In this document: piece by piece, positions 8,885 to 18,604 of the stretch | Position numbering within the stretch: position 1 is the first letter of the stretch | How the letters are laid out: the number at the start of each line of letters is the position of its first letter | Origin: DATFXF01 sp035258565 | GTDB lineage: Bacteria > Acidobacteriota > Terriglobia > Acidiferrales > UBA7541 | Length of the DNA stretch: 34,277 bases | Assembly (NCBI GenBank): GCA_035258565.1 | Contig: DATFXF010000258.1 | Coordinates: 1 to 34,277, forward strand | Direction: 5' to 3' | Translations under genes and position numbers: made by a program | Notes under the pieces: generated by a model | Seen by the model: only the letters and a program-made list of their open reading frames with translations | What the model was told of the DNA's origin: nothing | The model's database searches: none

Positions 8885-9712
8885 CTAGCCGAGCGGGATG
8901 GAGGGCACTGCAGCCAGCAGGGCCTGTGTGTAGGGATGTGCGGGGCGGTGGAGTACCTGCTCGACCGGGCCAACCTCGACGAACTTTCCCGCCTGCATGA
9001 CCGCGACGCGTGTGGCCAATTGCGCCACCACCGGCAAGCTGTGCGAGATCAGTAGATAAGTTAGCGCCCATTCTCGCTGAAGGGTTTCCAGCAGTTTGAG
9101 GACCTGCGCACCCACCGAAACATCGAGCGCGGAGACCGGCTCGTCGGCCACCACCAGCCGCGGCCGCAGCACGAGCGCCCGCGCGATCCCGATGCGCTGG
9201 CGCTGTCCGCCGGAAAACTCGTGCGGGTAACGCGGCATCGCATCTGCGCCCAGGCCAACCGTCTCGAGGATGGCGCGCAGGCGCGCGTCGCGCTCCTCCC
9301 GCGAGAGGTGCGGCTCATGGATCTGGAGCGGCTCGCCAACGATGGCTTCGACGCGCAGCCGCGGGTTCAGGGAGGCGACCGGGTCCTGAAACACCATCTG
9401 CATCTCCCGGCGCAACCCGCGCAACTCGGCGCCACGCGCGGCGAGCAGGTCGCGCCCGTCGAAGCGGATCTCCCCCGCGTCCGGTTCGATCAGGCGCAGC
9501 AGGAGCCGCGCCAGCGTCGTTTTCCCGCACGCGGACTCGCCCACAATCGCCAGTGTCTCTCCGGGCGTGAGCTCGAGGGAGACGCCATCCACGGCGCGGA
9601 TGCGGCCAGCCCTTGCTTCCCCGCGAATCGAACCCGTGCGGGCAAAGGCGCTGGTCTTAGCGAGAAAGCCCTTGGAGAGATTACGCGCCTCGAGCAGCGG
9701 GGCTTTGGCCAT
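8885..9712 (-). CDS. Oligopeptide/dipeptide ABC transporter ATP-binding protein, OppF/DppF type
   Basis: A 275-residue ABC ATPase. It has Walker A GESACGKTTLARLLL (about 54-68), Q-loop MQMVFQDPVASLNP, signature FSGGQRQRIGIARAL, Walker B LVVADEPVSALD and the switch His in LLISHSLPVV. These match the OppF/DppF subfamily, which pairs with an OppD/DppD subunit to drive peptide or nickel importers. It ends just after HPYTQALLAAVPSIPLG, so it lacks the C-terminal oligopeptide-transporter extension with its Cys motif that is found in its neighbour and in most homologues. The ATG lies 6 bases after the methyltransferase stop, so the two are coupled. No cognate permease is visible. Confidence 0.88.
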   Translation of the reverse strand: MAKAPLLEARNLSKGFLAKTSAFARTGSIRGEARAGRIRAVDGVSLELTPGETLAIVGESACGKTTLARLLLRLIEPDAGEIRFDGRDLLAARGAELRGLRREMQMVFQDPVASLNPRLRVEAIVGEPLQIHEPHLSREERDARLRAILETVGLGADAMPRYPHEFSGGQRQRIGIARALVLRPRLVVADEPVSALDVSVGAQVLKLLETLQREWALTYLLISHSLPVVAQLATRVAVMQAGKFVEVGPVEQVLHRPAHPYTQALLAAVPSIPLG

Positions 9713-9718
9713 CTTGTT

Positions 9719-10504
9719 TCAACGCCTCTCGGCGACGACAAGGGCAGAGGTCTGAACAAACTCGATTTCGTTCCGCTCGGTTTGCCGCGGATGAAATCCG
9801 GCCGCGTCGTTCGCCAGGGAGGCTTCCATTAGGCCCCGCGTCTTCACATAAGCGGGCGTGCCTTCGGGCGACCCGATGATGGCCATCCAATCGTCGAAGC
9901 GCCGCTGGCGCTCGAGGAGTTCGGTGGCCACCACGTCGAGACCCGCCGCCCGGAGCAACCCGTGAAGCTCTGCGAGCGTGAGCGTTGTTGCGTGGGAAGA
10001 ATCGCGCGCCCGTTCGATGCGGTTGTTCCATTCGGGGTTGGCGCCCTCGGGCACGATGAGGTCAGCAATTGCTACGCGCCCTCCACGCCGGAGCACGCGG
10101 GCGCATTCGCCGATCGGGCGCGCCGGGTCAAAGAAGTGATGGAGGGCATAGCCGCAGACGGCCATGCCGAGCGCGGAATCGGGAAGAGGCAGCGCATTGG
10201 CGTCGGCGCAGGCAAATCCGATATTGGCGAGCCCTGCTTGTTGGGCCGCTTGCCGCGCCTGCTCCAGCATCGCCGGGGTCAAATCGAGAGCCATGAGGAA
10301 CCGCACGCGTGCCGCAAACGCACGTGTGAAGGTTCCCGGGCCGCAGGCCAGGTCCAGCGCGACCTGGTCGCTCGGCGGAGCGGCCAATTGCGCCAGTCGC
10401 CCCGCTTCCTTGGCACGCGTGCGAAGCGCGAAACGCGCGAACAGTTCCGCCGTGCTCGTGAAGCGGCTGCGCACGCGATCGAGGTGCTCGCGCTCGATAG
10501 TCAT
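9719..10504 (-). CDS. Class I SAM-dependent methyltransferase (UbiE/Methyltransf_11-like)
   Basis: The 261-residue protein has a Rossmann methyltransferase fold: motif I LDLACGPGTFTRAFA (about 49-63), the acidic end of strand 2 in MALDLTPAML, motif II-like CADANALPLPDSALGMAVCG, and GGRVAIADLIVPEG. This pattern matches small-molecule methyltransferases of the UbiE/arsenite type, but the substrate cannot be read from sequence. It is sandwiched between two Opp/Dpp-type ATPase genes with gaps of 12 and 6 bases, so all three are probably one transcript. GGAAGG precedes the ATG by 7 bases. Confidence 0.87.
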   Translation of the reverse strand: MTIEREHLDRVRSRFTSTAELFARFALRTRAKEAGRLAQLAAPPSDQVALDLACGPGTFTRAFAARVRFLMALDLTPAMLEQARQAAQQAGLANIGFACADANALPLPDSALGMAVCGYALHHFFDPARPIGECARVLRRGGRVAIADLIVPEGANPEWNNRIERARDSSHATTLTLAELHGLLRAAGLDVVATELLERQRRFDDWMAIIGSPEGTPAYVKTRGLMEASLANDAAGFHPRQTERNEIEFVQTSALVVAERR

Positions 10505-10516
10505 CAGGGAGCCTTC

Positions 10517-11482
10517 CTAGACAAGAATACACCGGGCGCGATGTCCCGGAGAGGCCACCCGCAGCTCGGGCACGGCTTCCGAGCACTCCGGCTTGCGGTA
10601 GGGACACCTCGGCTCGAAGGCGCAGCCCGGCGGCAAGGCGTCGAGTCGGGGCACCGCGCCGGGGATGGGCTCGAGCTTGCGTCGCCCGAGGTCGGGCGAG
10701 GAGCGCAGCAGGCCTTCCGTGTAGGGATGCCGCGGGCTCCGGAAGACTTCCCGCGCGGGCCCTTCTTCGACGATGCGACCCGCGTACATCACCGCCAGGC
10801 GGTCGGCGATCTGCCCGACCACGCCCAAGTTGTGGGTGATGAAGAGCAGCGCAAGGTCCAGTTCGTCGCGGAGCTGCCTGAGCAGCGCCAAGATCTGCTT
10901 CTCGACGGTGACGTCGAGCGCGGTCGTGGGCTCATCGGCGATCAGCAGCCGCGGGCCCGCCGCCAACGCCATGGCAATCAGCGCGCGCTGGCGCAGCCCG
11001 CCGGAGAGCTGATGGGGGTACTGTTTTCGGCGAACCTCTGGCTCTGGCACGCGGGCGCGCACGAAGGCTTCAAGCGCGCGCCGCTCTACTTCGCTCCGGG
11101 CAAGTTGCGGCTCGTGTGCTCGGATGGCCTCCTCGATCTGCGTCCCGATGCGCAGGACCGGATTGAGCGCCGTCATCGGCTCCTGAAAGACCATCGCGAT
11201 TTGCCTGCCGCGCAAGGCCGGAAACTGCCGTTCGGTGAGCGCCGCGAGGTTCGCGCGCCGGCCGTTGGCCGAGAACCACGCCTCGCCCGCGGTACGCGCG
11301 CCCAGTGGCAGGAGGCCCACGAGCGCCAGCGAAAGCATGGTCTTGCCGCAGCCGGATTCCCCAACTAGGCCCAGCGTTTCGCCGGCGGCCAGGTCGAGCG
11401 AAACCTCGTTCACCGGCCGCAGCCATCCGGCCGGCGTGGGCAGCTCCACCGTCAGGCCGCGCACTTCAAGCAGTGCCGCCAT
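10517..11482 (-). CDS. Oligopeptide/dipeptide ABC transporter ATP-binding protein, OppD/DppD type
   Basis: A 321-residue ABC ATPase with Walker A GESGCGKTMLSLAL, Q-loop AMVFQEPMTALNPVLRIGTQ, signature LSGGLRQRALIAMALA, Walker B LLIADEPTTALD and the switch His in FITHNLGVV. The C-terminus carries the oligopeptide/dipeptide transporter domain with LPPGCAFEPRCPYRKPEC, whose Cys residues bind an iron-sulfur cluster in studied homologues. It would energise peptide (or nickel/opine) uptake with the OppF-type ATPase downstream. It is the first gene of the three-gene unit, and the Shine-Dalgarno is weak. Confidence 0.9.
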   Translation of the reverse strand: MAALLEVRGLTVELPTPAGWLRPVNEVSLDLAAGETLGLVGESGCGKTMLSLALVGLLPLGARTAGEAWFSANGRRANLAALTERQFPALRGRQIAMVFQEPMTALNPVLRIGTQIEEAIRAHEPQLARSEVERRALEAFVRARVPEPEVRRKQYPHQLSGGLRQRALIAMALAAGPRLLIADEPTTALDVTVEKQILALLRQLRDELDLALLFITHNLGVVGQIADRLAVMYAGRIVEEGPAREVFRSPRHPYTEGLLRSSPDLGRRKLEPIPGAVPRLDALPPGCAFEPRCPYRKPECSEAVPELRVASPGHRARCILV

Positions 11483-11670
11483 GTCTTACATCTTAGAGCC
11501 TCATCGCCGGAGTGGGAAACGAAATGAGGGAGAGAGTGCCTAGAACCGGTTTCATAGCCATGTGCGCGGCCTCCGGCGAGTTGCAGTACCAAAGGTCAAA
11601 AGGAGGAAAAGTGTTGATGCCAATGGGATAAGCGAACACAATGCGCTATCGAATCGAGAGAGGACCAACC

Positions 11671-12948
11671 ATGCGATCCCGGAAGCTCTTTCGATGCCTC
11701 CTCAGCCTTCTTGGCATCTGTGTCCTGACCGAGCGACTCTCCTCACCGACGCCTGCGCAAAGCAAACGCATCGTGATTGCCGCCAGCACGGTGCTCGATG
11801 GCAAAGGCCGCGTGCTGCACGACACACGCATCGTGATTGAGGGCCAAGAAATTGTCGCCATCGACCCCAAGGCCGGGCCGGTGGACTACGACCTGCGTGG
11901 CCTGACGGTGTTGCCGGGCTGGATTGACGCGCACGTGCACATCACCTGGAGCTTCGGCAAGGATGGGAAAAATGCGGGCCCGATAGGAACAGCAGAGGAG
12001 GCGGCGTATCAAACGGCCTCGAATGCGTGGTTGACACTGATGGCGGGCTTCACGACGGTCCAAAGCGTGGGCTCGCCCGCCGACATTGCTTTGCGCGATG
12101 CCATCGCGAAGGGCTTGCTCCCCGGCCCGCGCATCCTGACGGCCGTCGAGCCGCTCTCAGGGCGAGGCGAGCAGACCGGCACGCCGGATGAAATCCGCGC
12201 GTACGTGAGGAAACAGAAGGAAGCAGGCGCGGACCTGGTCAAAATCTTCGCGGCGGGGGGCATGCGCCAAGGCGGGATGACGCTTTCCCAGGAGCAATTG
12301 AACGCTGCCTGTGAGGAAGCGAAGAAGGAGGGCCTGCGCACGCTGGTGCACGCTTACCGAGAGGCTGTCCGCGCCGCAACCCTTGCCGGGTGCACCCAGG
12401 TCGAGCACGGCCTGGGAGCGACGGACGACGATCTGAAATTGATGGCAGAAAAAGGGACCTATTTTGATCCGCAAGCCGGGCTGTTGCTAGAGACTTATCT
12501 CCTGAACAAACACAGGTATATCGGCACACCCTACTTCCCTAAAACCGAAGAGGGTTTCCTGGCGATGGAGAAGATTCTGCCGATGAACCACGAGCTGATC
12601 CAACGTGCGGTGAAAATTCCGGAGCTGAAAATTGTTTTCGGCACGGACGCTGTAGCGGGCGCGCACGGGCGCAACGCTGAGGAGTTCATTGACCGCGTGC
12701 GGGACGCAGGAGTGGACCCCATGGCAGCGATGATCTCCGCCAATGCGCTGGGGGCGGAAGCCCTTGGCATGGCGGATCAGATCGGCTCGATCGCACCGGG
12801 CTTGCAGGCGGACATCATTGCGCTCGATGGGGATCCGCTCAAAGACTTCACCGCGGTTCGGCGCGTGGTGTTTGTGATGAAGGGCGGCATTGTTTACAAG
12901 AACACCGCGCGCGGCGCGATTCCCTTTTATGCAGGCGTCCAGCCTTGA
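11671..12948 (+). CDS. Secreted metal-dependent amidohydrolase (prolidase/imidazolonepropionase-like)
   Basis: A 425-residue amidohydrolase-superfamily enzyme with an N-terminal signal peptide (RSRKLFRCLLSLLGICVL, cleavage near the PAQS at about 30). Metal-site landmarks are the H-x-H in GWIDAHVHITW, the bridging Lys in GADLVKIFAAGG, His in LVHAYREA and QVEHGLG, and the Asp in FGTDAVAG. The closest-looking family is the Xaa-Pro dipeptidase/aryldialkylphosphatase-like group common in Acidobacteriota; the substrate is unknown. I chose the ATG at 11671 because GAGAGGA lies 6 bases before it; an in-frame ATG at 11641 has no good ribosome site. It is divergent from the oppD-type gene and convergent with the DUF3052 gene. 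Confidence 0.9.
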   Translation: MRSRKLFRCLLSLLGICVLTERLSSPTPAQSKRIVIAASTVLDGKGRVLHDTRIVIEGQEIVAIDPKAGPVDYDLRGLTVLPGWIDAHVHITWSFGKDGKNAGPIGTAEEAAYQTASNAWLTLMAGFTTVQSVGSPADIALRDAIAKGLLPGPRILTAVEPLSGRGEQTGTPDEIRAYVRKQKEAGADLVKIFAAGGMRQGGMTLSQEQLNAACEEAKKEGLRTLVHAYREAVRAATLAGCTQVEHGLGATDDDLKLMAEKGTYFDPQAGLLLETYLLNKHRYIGTPYFPKTEEGFLAMEKILPMNHELIQRAVKIPELKIVFGTDAVAGAHGRNAEEFIDRVRDAGVDPMAAMISANALGAEALGMADQIGSIAPGLQADIIALDGDPLKDFTAVRRVVFVMKGGIVYKNTARGAIPFYAGVQP

Positions 12949-12963
12949 TGCGAGAGTGCCCGC

Positions 12964-13572
12964 TCAACGGCGAGAGAGAGGGATCACCAATTTGAGCGCG
13001 GTGTGCGTGGCCGAGAAACTCGCGACCTTCACGTCTACCAGGCCCGCGTGCCTGGCCGCGGCCATCACGTCCGCCTGGGTGATGTGCGGCTGGCCTTTGG
13101 GGTAGACCACCCAAACGGCCCCGGACTTCTTCAGGAATCGCACAAGCCCTTTCAGTCGCTTCAGCTCCACTCTGGCCTCGGCCGCGAAGAAGATGAAATC
13201 GGACTCTTTTTCGGGTGTGGGGCTTGCGACTCGAGCCGTTCGCTCGGCAAGATCCTGGCGGAAACTCGAGTCGCGGACGCCCAAGACCGAGACCGACGCT
13301 CCCGGCTTCACGCCCAGCTTCTCGATCAGACTCTTCGGATGAAGGATTTTCTCGGCCCACCTTTCGGCTTGCGGACCGAGCTCGAACTGCGCATGACCAT
13401 CAGGAAACTCTACGCGAAGCACTCCTTGGGCCGCGGACACACTCTTCATGGCCCGGAAGGGAATCTCCAGGCGAAAGTCGCCGCGGAAGAGGAGCGCCTC
13501 AGATTCGAGCAGGGCCTTGCCCAGCGACATCTTCCCACCGAAGCGAACTGCGCACTGCATCTCTTGTCCCAT
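12964..13572 (-). CDS. DUF3052-type protein of unknown function
   Basis: This 202-residue soluble protein shows the DUF3052 pattern in its second half: LGVKPGASVSVLGVRD, then FIFFAAEARVELKRLKGLVR, then GAVWVVYPKGQPHITQADVM and a C-terminal KVASFSATHTALKLVIP. The first 70 residues, containing FRGDFRLEIPFRAMKSVSAA, look like a separate beta-rich domain. The reaction, if any, is unknown. GAGGGG lies 7 bases upstream of the ATG at 13572. It is transcribed toward the amidohydrolase, ending 15 bases from it, and away from the MFS gene. Confidence 0.75.
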   Translation of the reverse strand: MGQEMQCAVRFGGKMSLGKALLESEALLFRGDFRLEIPFRAMKSVSAAQGVLRVEFPDGHAQFELGPQAERWAEKILHPKSLIEKLGVKPGASVSVLGVRDSSFRQDLAERTARVASPTPEKESDFIFFAAEARVELKRLKGLVRFLKKSGAVWVVYPKGQPHITQADVMAAARHAGLVDVKVASFSATHTALKLVIPLSRR

Positions 13573-13795
13573 GGGGAGCCCCCTCGAACTCGCCCGGATC
13601 GTTTCCGTGCCGGCGGAAGAGTGTGGCGGAGCCCCTCCACAATGTCAAATTCGAGCGCGATCCGCGGCCGGATCCTCCCTTGAGCCTTGCAGGGAACGAA
13701 CGATTTCACGTTCGACCCTACCCAATCGGCTGAGCGAGCCGTTACAATGCCGGGGCATCTCGGACCCGCGCGACCCGCACCGCGCGGCATCCACT

Positions 13796-15118
13796 GTGGA
13801 TTTCTCTTCCCATCCCGGCGTGGACTGGAAGGCGCTTTTCCGGCTCACCGGCTTCCGTTATTTCTTCGCGGGGATGTTCATCTCGCTGTTTGGCACGGGG
13901 ATGAACTTCGCCGGAGTGACCTGGTACATCCTGGGAGAGACCAACTCCACCGTAAAGGTCAGCCTGATTGTGATCCTGGTGACCCTGCCGGGGCTGGTTG
14001 TGCCGCCCTTTGGCGGCGTGTTGATTGACCGCGTAGACCGGCGCTACCTGGGCATGGTGCTCGACCTAGCACGCGGTGCGATTGTGCTGAGTACCGCGGC
14101 GCTGGCCTATTTCGGCCGCGTGCAGCTCTGGCAGATTTACCTGATGATGTTGCTGTTGGGCGTGGGCTTTGCAATGTACTGGTCCACGACGAACGCGCTC
14201 GTACAGGAGGTGGTGCCCCGCGCGCAACTGATCGGGGCCAACGCTGCGGTACTGATTGCGGTACAAGGCGGCATGATGACCGCGGGGGCGTTTGTGGGGT
14301 TGGTGTACGAGCGCGCCGGGATTTCCGGCATCTTGGCGATCGACGGCGCGACCTACCTCGGTTCCGCATTCTGCCTGCTGCGCCTGCGCCGCGGTTATTT
14401 CCCTCCGCGCGCCCATCCCGAGGAGCCTTCGCCGACAATTGAGGCTCCCCCGGAGATCGCCGAGCCGACCGTGCTTCCGCCAATCGTCGAGCCCGTGCTC
14501 GGTCTCGGCCTCTTCGCCGACATCCAGGAGGGTCTGCGCTACCTGCGCACGCAGCCGCGCGTGCTGGCTCTGGGCTTGACCTTCGCCTGTATGATGGCCG
14601 GAGTGATCAGCGCCAACGTGCTGGTGGTGGCGCTGGCGCGTGACCTGCTCCATGCGGGGCCGCGCGGCTATGGCTACATCGAAGCAGGCTGGGCGGTGGG
14701 GGCGGTGGCCGGCGGGCTGGCGAGCGGAGCGCTGGCGCGACACCGCCCCCTGACCGTGTTGATCTCGGCCATGGCGATTCTCTCCGTAGGGCATGCGCTC
14801 TTCCCCTATGTGCATTTACTGGACGCGGCGGTGGCCATGAACGCCGTGTTCGGGGCGTGTCGCGCGCTGGGCGGCGTATTGACACAGTCCTCCATCATGG
14901 CCACGGTACCCCGCCGGCTGATGGGGCGAACGCAATCGGCGTTTTCGGTGATCTCGACGCTCCTCCAGCTGGCCATGAGTTTTTCGCTCGGTTGGCTCGC
15001 CGAGCATGTGAACCTGCCCGCGGCCTTCCTGCTTCTCGGGCTGGTCTACGGAGTTGCAGTACTGGCCGCTTTTCGCGCCCGCGTGCTCGCCGAGGAGGCG
15101 CCGCCGCAGGCGGTCTGA
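13796..15118 (+). CDS. MFS transporter, EntS/MFS_3-like exporter
   Basis: A roughly 440-residue major facilitator with about 12 hydrophobic segments. The first helix pair reads FRYFFAGMFISLFGTGMNFA, and the loop between helices 2 and 3 has the facilitator signature-like GGVLIDRVDRRYLGMVLDLA. A long Pro/Glu-rich cytoplasmic loop (about 205-235) separates the two halves. The pattern fits the enterobactin-exporter/macrolide-efflux type; the substrate is unknown. The frame is open far upstream but that part reads as antisense to the DUF3052 gene. The first plausible start that keeps helix 1 is GTG at 13796 (VDFSSHPGVDWKALFRLTGF), though it has no clear Shine-Dalgarno, so the start is uncertain. 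Confidence 0.88.
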   Translation: MDFSSHPGVDWKALFRLTGFRYFFAGMFISLFGTGMNFAGVTWYILGETNSTVKVSLIVILVTLPGLVVPPFGGVLIDRVDRRYLGMVLDLARGAIVLSTAALAYFGRVQLWQIYLMMLLLGVGFAMYWSTTNALVQEVVPRAQLIGANAAVLIAVQGGMMTAGAFVGLVYERAGISGILAIDGATYLGSAFCLLRLRRGYFPPRAHPEEPSPTIEAPPEIAEPTVLPPIVEPVLGLGLFADIQEGLRYLRTQPRVLALGLTFACMMAGVISANVLVVALARDLLHAGPRGYGYIEAGWAVGAVAGGLASGALARHRPLTVLISAMAILSVGHALFPYVHLLDAAVAMNAVFGACRALGGVLTQSSIMATVPRRLMGRTQSAFSVISTLLQLAMSFSLGWLAEHVNLPAAFLLLGLVYGVAVLAAFRARVLAEEAPPQAV

Positions 15119-15202
15119 GACCTCCGCGAAGCTCGAGATTTACTCCGCGTCACTCCTGGGACACAATGACTCGAGACCGCGCGGCTCGAAAGGGAGGCCC
15201 TG

Positions 15203-15664
15203 ATGCTCCTTCCCGGCCTGAAAGGGATGTTGAATCCTCACCCGTTGTTCGTCCACTTCCCGATCTCTTTCTGGCTTGGGGCGCTGCTGTTTGAGGCCCT
15301 GGCTGTGTGGCGCTCGAGCGACGAGCTACACCGCACCGCTGCGCGGTTGCTGTATCTGGGGACGCTTTGCGCCTTCGCTGCCGTCGGCACTGGATTGTTG
15401 GCTGAAGAAGCGGTGCCCGACACCGGCCCCGCTCACGAGGTGATGGAGATGCATCAGGTGCTGATGGTCTTCGCCACCAGCGCAGCCGTGGGTCTATGCA
15501 TGCTGGCCTTTTTCCGGCGGCATAGTTTCACCCCCGCCTTACGCAGGCTGCTGCTGGCTGGCCTGCTCGTGCTGGCCATCCTGCTGACGGTGGGCTCCGA
15601 CCGCGGCGTCCAGCTCGTCTATCAGTACGCCGCCTCGGTGCGCATCCCCGTCCTGCCACCGTAG
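15203..15664 (+). CDS. DUF2231-family membrane protein
   Basis: A 153-residue membrane protein with four hydrophobic segments (about 16-35, 50-68, 88-107, 116-133) and the DUF2231 opening NPHPLFVHFPISFWLGALLF, whose His residues are conserved in the family. DUF2231 proteins are often found with haem or cytochrome-type redox modules, but their function is not established. GGGAGG lies 5 bases before the ATG. The stop codon overlaps the GTG of the next gene (TAGTG), indicating translational coupling. Confidence 0.85.
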   Translation: MLLPGLKGMLNPHPLFVHFPISFWLGALLFEALAVWRSSDELHRTAARLLYLGTLCAFAAVGTGLLAEEAVPDTGPAHEVMEMHQVLMVFATSAAVGLCMLAFFRRHSFTPALRRLLLAGLLVLAILLTVGSDRGVQLVYQYAASVRIPVLPP

Positions 15665-15936
15665 TGGATGATCTGGTCTGCGGAAAGTGGAAGGCCATGA
15701 AGCTCGGCAAGGCCATCGCCTGCATTCTGCCGTCATTCCGGAGGGAAGTGACTTGCGAGCGCTGCGGGCAGCGCTTCCTCTGCGGTGCCTTTGGTGAGGG
15801 CTGCTGGTGCGCGGAGATCAAACTCAGTCGGAAAGCGCGGGCCTGGATGCGCAGAAATTATCACGACTGCCTGTGCCGCGCCTGCTTGGGGGAGGTGGCG
15901 GCGAGCGCTCGAGCTCGAGAAAGCGAGGGTGGGTGA
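15664..15936 (+). CDS. Small cysteine-rich CWC-type protein
   Basis: A protein of up to 90 residues with the Cys_rich_CWC pattern: Cys at 31, 34, 40, 47 and 49 (CERCGQRFLCG, then GCWC), followed by C-L-C-x2-C at 69-74. This spacing suggests one or two bound zinc ions; the function is unknown. The GTG at 15664 overlaps the previous stop. An ATG at 15697 with GGAAGG only 2 bases upstream would give 79 residues and keep every Cys after position 20, so the exact start is open. Its TGA overlaps the GTG of the next gene. Confidence 0.72.
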   Translation: MDDLVCGKWKAMKLGKAIACILPSFRREVTCERCGQRFLCGAFGEGCWCAEIKLSRKARAWMRRNYHDCLCRACLGEVAASARARESEGG

Positions 15937-16466
15937 AGACCGAACCCGATCGCCGGCCGGCCCGATTGCTCCGGGCGTTGCTCGTGCTCATCGCCGCGGC
16001 CCAGACGGCGCATTACTACCCCTTGTTGCCAGCGACACTCGCTACCCATTTCAATGGCCGCGGCGAGCCCAATGGCTGGTTCTCGAAGCAGGCCTTTTTC
16101 GAACTCTGCTGGGGCCTGTTCCTGCTGACTCTACTGCTTCCGTATTGGGCGACGAGGCTCATCGCTCGGCTGCCCTCTATCGGGAACATCCCGAACCGGG
16201 AGTACTGGTTCTCGGGCGAGCGACGCCAGGAGACTCTTGACTTTATCCGCGACCGAATGGGGCGGTTTGCCGGTGTGACGCTGGCCTTCCTGATGGGCAC
16301 GTTCGAGCTCGTGTTTCGCGCGAATCTCAACCCGCTCGGAGGATTCTCTTCCTCCGCCCAGTATGGGCTGCTGGTGGCTTATCTGCTGTTCGTGCTGCGC
16401 TGGCTTTTCCGCTTCGAAGCCAAGTTTGGAGAGATCGCACCGCCGGTGAGGCCCCCGCGCTCTTGA
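15933..16466 (+). CDS. DUF1648-domain membrane protein
   Basis: This 177-residue protein has four predicted membrane helices (about 12-28, 55-75, 111-130, 142-160). The stretch LLPATLATHFNGRGEPNGWF between helices 1 and 2 is the DUF1648 signature, a domain also found at the N-terminus of SdpI-type immunity/signalling proteins. No SdpI C-terminal domain is present, so an SdpI function should not be assumed. The start is taken as GTG 15933, which overlaps the TGA of the CWC gene (GTGA) and has GAGG upstream. It is convergent with rpoD, with 51 bases between the stops. Confidence 0.8.
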   Translation: MKTEPDRRPARLLRALLVLIAAAQTAHYYPLLPATLATHFNGRGEPNGWFSKQAFFELCWGLFLLTLLLPYWATRLIARLPSIGNIPNREYWFSGERRQETLDFIRDRMGRFAGVTLAFLMGTFELVFRANLNPLGGFSSSAQYGLLVAYLLFVLRWLFRFEAKFGEIAPPVRPPRS

Positions 16467-16517
16467 GGGAGCGTAGGCCAGGGGATTCCCCAGGACGACC
16501 GAAGGGGAAGACGATCC

Positions 16518-18245
<1,728 letters not shown>

Positions 18246-18604
18246 AGTGTTCCCCCTGGTCAAACCTCCGGGGGCGTCCGAGGCCGCGGGCTGCCCAGGG
18301 GGAAGCCGCGGCCGAACAGAGAGACGTCAACGCTTTCGATATTCAAGAAGACAAAGAGGTTGGTGAACTCCTGCCTGAGAGGTAATTCTGCGCCTCGCCG
18401 CCGTCCTGAACCCCTCAAAGCCCCGGCGCCCAACCGGGGCCCTCCCGGTACATCCTTCAGATGCACACGGGCTCCCTCCCGTTTCATGCGCAAACCCAAC
18501 CACGTTAACGTGCGCCCCCAAGTTCGTCAACTGTTTTGTTTCGTTGTAGTAATGGGGATGGGTTTCCTCGGTGCCACGCGGGTCTTGGCCCCTTCTCGGG
18601 TCTT
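18246..18604 (-). promoter_or_regulatory. rpoD leader: candidate sigma-70 promoter with a palindromic -10 region
   Basis: No gene is seen in these 359 bases between dnaG and rpoD. On the minus strand, TTGACG (18525-18530) and TAACGT (18502-18507) are 17 bases apart, a plausible though imperfect -35/-10 pair for rpoD. The -10 lies inside the perfect 12-base palindrome CACGTTAACGTG (18501-18512), which could be an operator. A GC-rich hairpin CCCCGG/CCGGGG with a 7-base loop (18421-18439) lies in the resulting leader of about 250 bases and has no T-run, so it is not an ordinary terminator. The promoter call is pattern-based only. Confidence 0.4.

Noticed and set aside
9962..11368. 468-codon plus-strand frame over the methyltransferase and OppD-type genes
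   Set aside because: The minus-strand genes have complete motifs; this frame is their shadow.
11772..11842. Repeated CGCATCGTGATTG in the amidohydrolase gene
   Set aside because: The two copies encode the ordinary beta-strand segments RIVIAAS and RIVIEGQ of the enzyme; chance similarity.
16458..16473. CGCTC/GAGCG hairpin between the DUF1648 and rpoD genes as a terminator
   Set aside because: The stem is only 5 bp and no T-run follows on either strand.
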